A stretch of 64,000 bases of DNA from Myxocyprinus asiaticus (lineage: Eukaryota > Chordata > Actinopteri > Cypriniformes > Catostomidae). Under the pieces are notes generated by a model. It was not told the origin of the DNA and ran no database searches. It saw only the letters and a list, made by a program, of their open reading frames with translations. The stretch is taken from NCBI RefSeq assembly GCF_019703515.2, contig NC_059372.1, forward strand, positions 24,278,931 to 24,342,930, read 5' to 3'. Within the stretch, counting starts at the first letter, position 1. Each line of letters opens with the position of its first letter. The position numbers and the translations under genes were made by a program. Positions 24,701-36,700 of this stretch are shown in pieces.

Positions 24701-27700
24701 GGTCCGACTCTGAACTGGTCATTTGTTGTTTCAAGCAGGTCCAAGCTTGTCCAAGCTAGTTATTAGCTGGTCCAAGGTGGTCATTAGCTGGTCAGCCAGC
24801 TACCATGTTCCAAAAAAAAGAAAAAAAGAAAAAAAAAAGCTTGACTATTTTGAGCTGGTATAACCAGCTGGTGGCTGTTTTTTTTTTTCTGTTACAAGAT
24901 GGTCTGCCAGCTTGGATCATGTAATGACCAACTTGGACCAGCAAAAAAAACACACACACACATAAAAAAAAAAACAGTTATCATGTTCCAAAATGCAGCT
25001 ACCAGCTTAAGCAGAAACTTCTTTTCTGTGTCCTTCAAGAACTGTTCTGTTAACACAACATTGCAAACCCTTGAGAGGAGCAGAAAAAGACACAGTGACT
25101 TCCCCTTAAACTGCCCCTATTTCCAGTGTCTCACATTAATTAACTAGTACAAAGCTACTGCTTCATACATTGGTGAATTTTGCATATCATTTCAGTGCAG
25201 GTAGGTCATACAAAGACAGAACACTAATGAAAATTGTGTTGTGTCAGGTTGCATACCTTTGGGTAAAGCACAGGAAAAAAGCGGTCCACATTCACCTCCT
25301 CACAGACAAGCTGAGAATGATGAAAAGAAAAGGAACATATTGATTCTGTCCTCATTCTTATTTGTTCTCGCAAAAGTGATGCAACACCATGGTCGTCTGT
25401 CCAGGCAGGACAGGACAGGCTCATGGGGAAGTGAGACAATCAGTCATGTCACTCAGTGAGAATTGTGATAAACTGTAGGCTGTGAAAAGAACAGTGCTGA
25501 CCCCTCACCCCTCCTCACATGATTTACTCTCACCTTGGCCATCTGGACGATATTGGGGAATTCAGTCAGACAAGATATTGGAATCACATCGTGATATGTT
25601 TTCATTTTAGTTCTGTGAAAACAGACAGCCATTAGTTACAAGATACAAGCTGCAAAAATGCATTTCTTAATTTTGTATTCTTTTCCAGTAAAATTATCTA
25701 AACATCAAGAACAAGATCCATTTAAAACTGAAAATGTAAATGTAAAAGATAAAAGTATCTTTTAACAAGATACATTTACTTTAAGAGGTAAAATTGCCTA
25801 ACACAATATTAAATATTAATTTAAATGAAAATATTAATGATTTATTAATATTAAAACCCTAAAAATATATAATTGTTTTCAGAGAATATATATTGAATTA
25901 AGTCTATGTCTCTTTGCAAATTGGGGGGGGGGGGGGGGTTAAGCATAAATCTATCAAACTTTTTTATTCTTTTAAAAAATTGCCAAGGGGTAAGAAACAT
26001 AAACTCTGTTTAAGATATTTTCCTTAAGTCTTCTTACACAATTTTGCCCTTTGAAGTTACCTCGTGTTTTAAAAATGTTTAGATTTTTTACTGGAAAACA
26101 ATGATTAACATTAATGAAAAATTTTCCTCATTTAACGATTTCATTTTTAACTGCTCAAAAAAGAACATGCTTCCAACTACACAACACACTATAGCCCCGA
26201 CTTACAATTGTAACACTTACTGTATCAACAGCTCAGAACTGTGTTTAGTGTCATTGTGGCATCGTTAAATGTGTCACATGGATTTGATAACAGGAACATC
26301 CTGTTGTCTTCCCTCCACCCACACGCATTGCCCTATATTGTCCATCTGGTGCCTAATGCGGAAATGAGGGTGCCATATACATTTGGCCTGTTTAATCCGT
26401 GTAAAAAAAAAATTTCATTGTGGGTTCCAGGAAACACTCACTGTTGTTGTCAAGGAATAGGTATCACTGTGCACTGCTTAGAATCCACAATAAAAGGCAA
26501 AGCTCACAACAAAGTTATAGATCTGTGCCAGACACTAAGCCCGTCATTAGCTGCTCTTGTCTACATTATACAGACTTTGTGCAGGACATCAGGCAAAGAA
26601 AAAAAAAAGACTAATTTAAGGCAGGTACACAACAATACATTTTTTTCTTAATCAGTATTTTGTCTTGTTTTATAGTAAAAATATCTAAACATCCTTAAAT
26701 CAGGATACTTTTACTTGAGAATCTAAATCACATTATATATCAAGTCTTGCTTTTAGAGAAATCTAACAAAATGTACTACAAAATAAGATGAAAATGCTGA
26801 GAAAGAATATATTTCTTTGCAGTTTATAAAGACAGGAGCAATCTAAGGATGGAAAAGTGGGATGGATGGAGAGGAGGAGACATATGGTCACACCTGAGCA
26901 TGAGACGAAGATGCTCTTGGTCCCCGATAACATCATATTTCATGGAGAACACCAGGTGGCCCAGGACGCTGTCCACTGTATAGTAATTAAAGTGTTCCTA
27001 ATGACGGAGCAGAAGGCGAAGCTGTGAGAGCTCTTTCATCTTCACACATACACAACCACACACATTTATTTTTTTGTCCAAACACTCCCCTTCAGATCTA
27101 ACAGCTAACTGGTCACTTCTTCATGCACATTAGTCTAATTCATAATGGGTATCAGATCTGAATACATTAAGCCCATTAAAGCTAAAATATATTGTATCTT
27201 AATTATGTCTAGCTGCTGAGGTGTCAGATTGGCTTAAATAATTAGGTTACATTTGTTAAAAATTACATTACTGAAACATATTCAAATGGATGTCCAAGCA
27301 TCTGAGGGCTGCAAGTGGTCCCACACTTAGTGGCAACTTCATGAAACAGTTGCACCACTCTTAAGGTATTTCATTGCAAAACTTTGTGCCTCAAGCCTTG
27401 TTAATACTTTCGCCTGGCACCGCAGCGTGACCAGCTCTCGACCGTCCGAGGCATTTATACTTCACACACATCCTGGTTGCACTCCTCTAAATGACAGACT
27501 GCAGTGCATAGAAAATATCAGCTAATCCAGAAAGAAATAAACAGTGAAGAAGCACTTTGCTGAACTTTACATTTATCTTGCCAAGTATGATAATAATAGT
27601 TCATGTTCGCTGGTCATATACAATGAGTAGTTCAACCTAAAATGAAAATTATCTCATAATTTACTCACTCTCATGCGTTCCCAGATGTGTATGACTTTCT

Positions 27701-30700
27701 TTCTTCAGCTGAACAAAAACAAAGATTTTTAGAAAAATATCTCAGCTCTGTAGGTCCATACAATGCAAGTGAATGGTGGCCAGAACTTTGAAGATCCGAA
27801 AAGCATATAAAGGCAGTATAAAAGTAATCCATAAGACTCCATTGGTTAAATCCATAACTTCAGAAGAGATATGATAAGCATGGGTTAGAAACAGATCAAT
27901 ATTTAAGTCAATTTTTACTATCAATATCCACTTTCGCTTTCACACTCTTCTTCGTTTTTGGCGATTTGCATTCTTTGTGCATATCGCTATCTACTGGGCA
28001 GGGAGGAGAATGTATAGTAAAAAAGGACTTCAATATTGATCTGTTTCTTACACACACCTAACGTTTTGCTTTAGAAGACATTTAGCCACTGGAGTCTTAT
28101 GGATTTCTTTTATGCTGCCTTTTTGTGCTTTTTGGACCTTCAAAGTTCTGACCACTATTCACTTGCATTTTATGGACCTACAGAGCTGAGATATTCTTCT
28201 AAAAATCGTAATTTGTGTTCAGCAGAAGAAAGTCATACACATCTGGGATGGCATGAGGGTGAGTAAATGATGAGAGAATTTTCATTTTTGGGTGAACTAT
28301 CCCTTTAATAACCAGTAGTCTGTCTTAATGTCTATGGCTAAACTCAAGCACTTATTTTTAAGATACTAGTATTTTGTATTTAGAGCCTACTCTAAATGAT
28401 GACTTTTATATTTAAAATAATTGTCTGAACTCCAATTACATTTAAACACACATTAATAGAAAAGCTTTTATTTTACACAGGAGCTGTTCAATTATATATG
28501 ACTGAAACCAAATTTAGTGTATTGTTTAGACCTATTTATTCAGTGTGCAAAAGGTAATGGATTGTCTTTCTAAACAAGAACAACTGAGGAGCTGCATCAG
28601 GTAATTTCACAGTGAAAAGTACAGGCACATCTGCCCTTCCCCTTTCCTCGAATTCCTCCAATGGGATTGATGCACTGTGCATGCAGCGCGTGAAAAGTTC
28701 CAGAAATAGACCTTTTTCACAGACTGTGATGACGCGTTTCCGCCTTATTTAGCAGTGTAAATCTCGCAGTTTTTTTTATAGTATACATTTTTTCAATATT
28801 GAGTGTAAACTTATAACATTATGCTTATTGTTATATAACCCCGGAATTAGTTTTAAAATACGAATTACCACAGCTGCAAGGGGTTTTTATTACAGCTGCT
28901 TAGAGAGTGACAGTAAATTTGGCATCTTCTCCCGTCTTTAATCCATTGCTCTCAATTTTTTTCCTCTTCTGGAAAGTCATTCAAATGTAATAGTGGATTT
29001 TTTCTTTTGGTCTTGGAGCAAATGGGTAAGTGAAAATAATATTTGCTATGACGATCTCCCATTCACCGTTGTCGAAGTTTACCCTGCAAACGTTTATTTC
29101 AGCATTCCAAAACCAGGAGTGTGAAAAAGGTCTATTGGCATGTGCCCGACTGTGCGAAATAGTGATGTCCAGTTCGTGAACGAATCGTTCTTTTGAACCA
29201 GTTCTTTTTAGTGAACGAGTTGAACTAGTTCACAAATCGGACTGAACGCTCGGGTCGCAACAGCTCTCAAGTCAACAGTACAATGAGTCGCTCGTAACAG
29301 TTCTCGAGTCAACAGTACACTGAACTGAGAATTGCCTCTTTTGGAGGTGTCCGACTTAATGAGAACCGATGAGCTGCTGACATTGAGCATGTGTGTGATT
29401 AAGGGGCGAAATGTATGTTTCAGGTGTATTTTGCTGAACAACAGACAGTGTAACAAATAAAACATACTAGAAATATGTTTATGACTTGACTGTGTTACCG
29501 TTTTATCAACATATGAAAATGATCCAGTCAATAGCTCTCGAGTCAACAGTACATTGAGTCGATCACAGCAGTTCTCAAGTCAACAGTAAACTGATCCGAA
29601 GACAGCAGCTCTTGAGTCAACAGTACACTGATCCAAGGACAGCAGCTCTCGCGTCAGCAGTACATCGAGTCGTTCACAGCAGTTCTCGAGTCAACAGTAC
29701 ATTGATCCAAGGACAGCAGCTCTCGCCTCAGCAGTACATTGAGTCGTTCACAACAGCTCGAGTCAACAGTACATTGAGTCGATCACAGCAGTTCTCAAGT
29801 CAACAGTAAACTGATCCGAAGACAGCAGCTCTTGAGACAACAGTACACTGATACGAGGACAGCAGCTCTTGCCTCAGCAGTACATTGAGTCGTTCGCAGC
29901 AGTTCTCGAGTCAACAGTACACTGATCCGAGGACAGCAGCTCTCACGTCAGCAGTACATTGAGTCGTTCACAGCAGTTCTCAAGTCAACAGTACACTGAT
30001 ACGAGGACAGCAGCTCTTGCCTCAGCAGTACATTGAGTCGTTCGCAGCAGTTCTCGAGTCAACAGTACACTGATCCGAGGACAGCAGCTCTCGCGTCAGC
30101 AGTACATTGAGTCGTTCACAGCAGTTCTCAAGTCAACAGTACACTGATACGAGGACAGCAGCTCTCGCGTCAGCAGTACATTGAGTCGTTCGCAGCAATT
30201 CTTGAGTCGACAGTACATTGAGTCGTTCACAGCAGTTCTCAAGTCAACAGTACACTGATACGAGGACAGCAGCTCTCGCGTCAGCAGTACATTGAGTCGT
30301 TCACAACAGCTCGAGTCAACAGTACATTGAGTTGATCACAGCAGTTCTCAAGTCAACAGTAAACTGATCCGAAGAGAGCAGCTCTTGAGACAACAGTACA
30401 CTGATACGAGGACAGCAGCTCTTGCCTCAGCAGTACATTGAGTCGTTCGCAGCAGTTCTCGAGTCAAAAGTACACTGATCCGAGGACAGCAGCTCTCACG
30501 TCAGCAGTACATTGAGTCGTTCACAGCAGTTCTCAAGTCAACAGTACACTGATACGAGGACAGCAGCTCTTGCCTCAGCAGTACATTGAGTCGTTCGCAG
30601 CAGTTCTCGAGTCAACAGTACACTGATCCGAGGACAGCAGCTCTCGCATCAGCAGTACATTGAGTCGTTCACAGCAGTTCTCAAGTCAACAGTACACTGA

Positions 30701-33700
30701 TACGAGGACAGCAGCTCTCGCGTCAGCAGTACATTGAGTCGTTCACAACAGCTCGAGTCAACAGTACATTGAGTTGATCACAGCAGTTCTCAAGTCAACA
30801 GTAAACTGATCCGAAGAGAGCAGCTCTTGAGACAACAGTACACTGATACGAGGACAGCAGCTCTTGCCTCAGCAGTACATTGAGTCGTTCGCAGCAGTTC
30901 TCGAGTCAAAAGTACACTGATCCGAGGACAGCAGCTCTCACGTCAGCAGTACATTGAGTCGTTCACAGCAGTTCTCAAGTCAACAGTACACTGATACGAG
31001 GACAGCAGCTCTTGCCTCAGCAGTACATTGAGTCGTTCGCAGCAGTTCTCGAGTCAACAGTACACTGATCCGAGGACAGCAGCTCTCGCGTCAGCAGTAC
31101 ATTGAGTCGTTCACAGCAGTTCTCAAGTCAACAGTACACTGATACGAGGACAGCAGCTCTCGCGTCAGCAGTACATTGAGTCGTTCGCAGCAATTCTTGA
31201 GTCGACAGTACACTGATCCGAGGACAGCAGCTCTAGAGTCAACATTACATTGAGTCGATCACAGCAATTCTCGAGTCAACGGTAAACTGATCCGAAGACA
31301 GCAGCTCTTGAGACAACAGTACACTGATACGAGGACAGCAGCTCTTGCCTCAGCAGTACATTGAGTCGTTCGCAGCAGTTCTCGAGTCAACAGTACACTG
31401 ATCCGAGGACAGCAGCTCTCGCGTCAGCAGTACATTGAGTCGTTCACAGCAGTTCTCAAGTCAACAGTACACTGATACGAGGACAGCAGCTCTTGCCTCA
31501 GCAGTACATTGAGTCGTTCGCAGCAGTTCTCGAGTCAACAGTACACTGATCCGAGGACAGCAGCTCTCGCGTCAGCAGTACATTGAGTCGTTCACAGCAG
31601 TTCTCAAGTCAACAGTACACTGATACGAGGACAGCAGCTCTCGCGTCAGCAGTACATTGAGTCGTTCGCAGCAATTCTTGAGTCGACAGTACATTGAGTC
31701 GTTCACAGCAGTTCTCAAGTCAACAGTACACTGATACGAGGACAGCAGCTCTCGCGTCAGCAGTACATTGAGTCGTTCGCAGCAATTCTTGAGTCGACAG
31801 TACACTGATCCGAGGACAGCAGCTCTAGAGTCAACATTACATTGAGTCAATCACAGCAATTCTCGAGTCGACAGTACACTGATCCGAAGACAGCAGCTCT
31901 CGCATCAGCAGTACATTGAGTCGTTCGCAGCAGTTCTCAAGTCAACAGTAAACTGATCTGAGGACAGCAGCTCTCGCGTCAGCAATACATTGAGTCGATC
32001 ACAGCAATTCTCGAGTCGACAGTACACTGATCCGAGGACAGCAGCTCTAGAGTCAACATTACATTGAGTCGATCACAGCAGTTCTCAAGTCAACAGTAAA
32101 CTGATCCGAAGAAAGCAGCTCTTGAGTCAACAGTATACTGATACGAGGACAGCAGTTTGCGAGTCACCAGTACACTGAACTGAGAATCGCCACTTTCGGA
32201 CATAATACTGAGAACTGCTGATCTGCTGAAGGGGCGAAACGTTTCAGTCGAGAGATGTAAACAAATTTTACTATTGAGTACTGTACATGCAGATCATATC
32301 TGAAGTTGTGATGAGCTGGATCATGGTTTCTGTAAAAAAGGGTGAGTTGATTAAGACTAGTTTAATCACTTTTTATGCTTTAAACATGTGTAGAACATCC
32401 ACGTTTTTATATCAGTGTCAGTATTGGGTGCTTTAGTTGCAAAACTGGATGAAACACTGATGACAATAAACACCCTTATTATTATAACTTAATTAAATAA
32501 AATGTTATAATCAGCAATATGCCCTTACATATGGATTTATTGAATGTGTTTGTGTGTGTATTCTATGACGCTGGCGTATTACCAATATATATAGTGACGT
32601 CATTACGTGATGACGTAAATGAACTGGTGAATTGGTTTTTTGAACCGAAAGAACCGGTTCGCTGAAAAGAATCAGACTTCCCATCACTAGCGCGAAATGG
32701 AGCCTCACGAAGACTAGACGACAGCCGCGATGACGTCAGCTTGTGCACACAAACCCTTGCGAGTATAAACCAGGCTTTATTCACTACTCGAAAAGCAGGT
32801 GTTAAATGTCATTGAGTCATTGTCATTCTTTTTGTCACAAACACATAAAATACTTTTATTTAAATTAGGCTTATTATTGATTCCGCCTTATTCACGAAAC
32901 TCAGTGCTCTTGCATCTGTTATAATTCCCAGGCATAGGACCTGAGTGACAGATTAATTTTAGCCTGAGAAATCTGAGAAAAGAAGACAAGACACAAATTA
33001 GTGGCTTTCCTCAGGCATGGCTTGTCAGCATCTTTATTAAACTCATTTAATTTCTTTTTCCCCCTCTTAATGTGAAAAATATGTCTTCTTAATAATAAAA
33101 GCATATTCAACAGATATATCACTCTGTAATATCACTTTCTTTACAACTTCACCATATGTGAACATTCATCATATTTGTAATCACATATAGACACACACAA
33201 ATATGTATAATAAAGCAATTAGATAATAATACATTTTTTTTAATTATATATTCTACCTCTGGTGGAACGGAGTGGTGGTGTAGTGGACTAGTGCACTGAA
33301 CTGGTAAGCAAAGGTTGTTGGTTCAATTCCCACAGCCACCACCATTGTGTCCTTAAGCAAGACACTTAACTCCAGGTTGCTCCAGAGGGATTGTCCCTGA
33401 AATAAGGGCACTCTAAGTCACTTTGGATAAAAGTGTCTGCCAAATGTATAAATGTGGTAACATATAATTCACTCAAGTGCTTTAATATTAAACGATGACC
33501 CACAAAGTTAGCCATTTTTAGGGTTTCTTCTGTGAACAATGCTGACATATAACTGTGCAGATTGCAATACCATTAGTATTGCAATCTGAAATTAAACATA
33601 ATATTTGTGCAGAAATAACCACTGAAAACTTAAATCAAACATGTGATTTAAATAAACAACCTATTACAAGACATATGTGGAGCCATTTCACTAATTACAA

Positions 33701-36700
33701 ACAAAAATTGACATACAATGGCTAAGGGGGCGGGCGCCATTGTGGCCCATTCACTTGCACTGAACGTTACAATTGCTCTGTTACACTCATTACAACGGGA
33801 GAAACTCAAACTTTAGAAAACTCGACATATCTATTAAACTAACCAATTCTTTGATATGAAACCCAAACTAGATGAAGCTTAATATGTTTTGAAATTAGAA
33901 ATTGTATTTGACAACTTTTCCACTGAACATACCTGAGAAATCAGCAGAAAAGAAGGCGTGGCTTGTCAGCGTCTGAGGGTCACTAACATCCGTAAGCAGC
34001 ACCCTCTTATGGCTGCAGCAGTACTGACTCATTGAAAACAGCAGTTACATTGACAACATAAAAATGGCTATTAAAATAAATGATTTTTAATACAAAATAA
34101 ACACTCCCTTTTAAACAAAAATCTGACCATACATTTGTGTGTCACACGCTCCCCAACAAAATAAAAATGGCTCCTGACATAACATTACATTCGGAAATTC
34201 AACCTCAATCTCACGGTGGAATGTGGTAAGGTGCAATAAGGTGAGGTGGAAAGTGGTAAGGTGACATTCCCCAAAATGGTATCTGACCCATCCCATAAAT
34301 TCCTAAACTGTTTACTGTTGGATATGGCCGTACTGTAGACTGACCTATCGTATGGTAAGTGAACATCTGAGCTGGCCGTCTATCACATGTGGATCTCCTT
34401 ACTTGGCCTGTGGGACTGTCAGTATTGGGGGTCACGGTAGGTCTCCCTTCTCGTTCAAAGCTGGCTGGTCCAGGAGCCTGGTTACTCTCAACTTCTGACA
34501 GTTCTTGCTCTGTTGCAGGATATTCCAGTTCTTGTCTCTCTTCAGGTTCATCAGATTCACAGTGTTGTTCTGCAGGTGCCTCTATACAGATAGGTTGCTT
34601 TTCCCTTACAGGTTTTTCACAGGGTAATTGTCGTGAAGGATCGCAGGAAGGTACATTACAGGTAGGATGATTGCAGGTAAGTTCAGGGTCATTCATTTGG
34701 TTACTTGGCATTCGTAGCCAGTAGTAATGCCTGTCACTCTCATCTCCATCAGTATCTCTATCAGCTTTTTCTGCATCTTATGCTTGTTTGTCATGTGGTT
34801 TTGTCTGTTTAAACTTTCTCATGTTTTTAGGTGCTGCTGTTGGAACATAAACAGGTAAGTCATTGACTTGATGCAAAAGATTTCGGTGTAGGACTCTAGA
34901 TTTTGAACTGTCTCAGCTACCATTCTGTACACTGGACTGTCATTCACTTGTTCTTTCACAGTATAGATACTATACACATACTTCTCCCAGTATGACCAAA
35001 ATTTTCCTGGTCCTCCCCTCTCACTTTCTAATGAGTACTTGGTCGCCAGGTTGAAGGACAACTCCTTTCAAGTTTTGGTCATAGTAATTCTTCCCATGTG
35101 CGCTTGACGTTTTGCTGTTTTCAGAAGCAATTCTGTATGCCCCTGTCATTCGCTCAGCCCATTTCTCTGCATAACCTCTTTGAGTCTTATTTTCCAGGCA
35201 TTAGTCTGTACAACAGGTCAACTGGCAAGCGTAGATGATGACCGTACAGTAAGTAAAAGGGTGAGTATCCTGTTGCTTCATGTTGTGTGCAATTGTAGGC
35301 GTGGACAATCTGAGGTAGGTGTTCCTTCCATCTTTCTTCTTCTTTTTCTTCCAATATCCTCAGCATCTTTAACAATGTCTTATTGATCCGTTTGGCTGGA
35401 TTGCCCTGTGGATGATATGGGGAAGTTCTAGAATGTCCCATTCCAGCAAACTGTTGCAGCGTCTTGAAGAGTTCGTACTCAAATTCTCGACCTTGGTCGT
35501 GGTGTAATTTGGCCAGAAAACCAAACCGGGGGATAAAATCATTAAAGATTCTCTCTGCCGCAGTTTTTCCTAACTTATTTTTGGTCGCATAGGCTTGAGC
35601 AAACCTTGTTAAGTGATCTACAACAACAAGAATGTACTCATAGCCACCTCTGCTACATTCCAGATGCAAGTAGTCAATAGACACAAGCTCGAGGGGTGAA
35701 CTGGTGGTTATGCTGCCCATTGGAGCGCTTGTGTGTAAGGCTGGCTTCTTCTGTTTATACATGGGCACTGTCTAGTGATGTACACCTCTATGTCCCTTCT
35801 CATGAACAGACAATAGAACATTTCTCTTGCAAGGCTGAAGGCCCTTTCTATTCCAACATGGCCCATGTGGTCATGCAGGTTCTAGAAGACTGTTTGTTTA
35901 TACTTTGCAGGCAAAATGAACTGACATCTTTGAGCGGTTTTATGATACAAGAGTCCTCCTTCTCAGTGCAACTTTCTCCATTTGTGCATCAGCTTTTTGC
36001 AGCACTTCTGGCTCTTTGTCTCATATTACTTGTAAGAGTTCCATTGGATTCTTTTAGATTGATGATTTCGGCAATAGCTGGTTCTTTGTGCTTTTCTCAA
36101 CTCATCAGGGTCTTTCTCTTCCAGGCATTCTTGGGTACTGTATTAGGGTGAGTGTTTCTGTAACAGGTTGAGGACTGCGACCCAGGCAAAATCTTGTCAC
36201 TCAGCATGGCTCTACTCCCTTCCCAGGTGACCTTGACTGCTTTGCTGAATAGTTCTTCTGTGCATTCCGTGATGTATTGATTTATATCAAGTGGAAATTG
36301 GGAGAGTGTGTCGGCATCCACGTTCACTTTTACAGGTTGGTACTTGATGTCAGATCTGAAGTCTGAGAGCTCTTCGACCCATCTGTAGCCCACTGCGTTG
36401 TTTAGCTGTGCTCATGACGTACGTCAGGGGGTTATTATCTGTGTAGACTGTGAAGTGAGGCACATAGAACAAGTAGTCCCTACACTTCTCGCACACAGCC
36501 CACTTCAGTGCAAGGAACTCATGTTTCCCAGAATGTAGTCTGTAATTTAGTTCGGCAGGTATCAGAGTCCTTGACCCATATCCGATGACTCTTAGTCTCC
36601 CATTCTGCCACTGATGAAGAACAGCTCCGTGTCCTTGCTCTGAGGCATCTGTGTGGAGAGTAAAAGGCAGGTCAAAGTCGGGATAGGCAAGGACTGATGG

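Noticed and set aside
31572..31850. 92-codon ORF in the 37-bp satellite
   Set aside because: 37 is not a multiple of three; the frame repeats only because three units make 111 bp. No independent support for coding.
29521..32170. CRISPR-like array
   Set aside because: Regular spacing comes from contiguous 37-bp units. There are no unique spacers and no cas genes, and the DNA is vertebrate.
33270..33345. genuine tRNA gene in the LTR
   Set aside because: It is the head of a V-type SINE with the characteristic tail; the stems do not pair properly.
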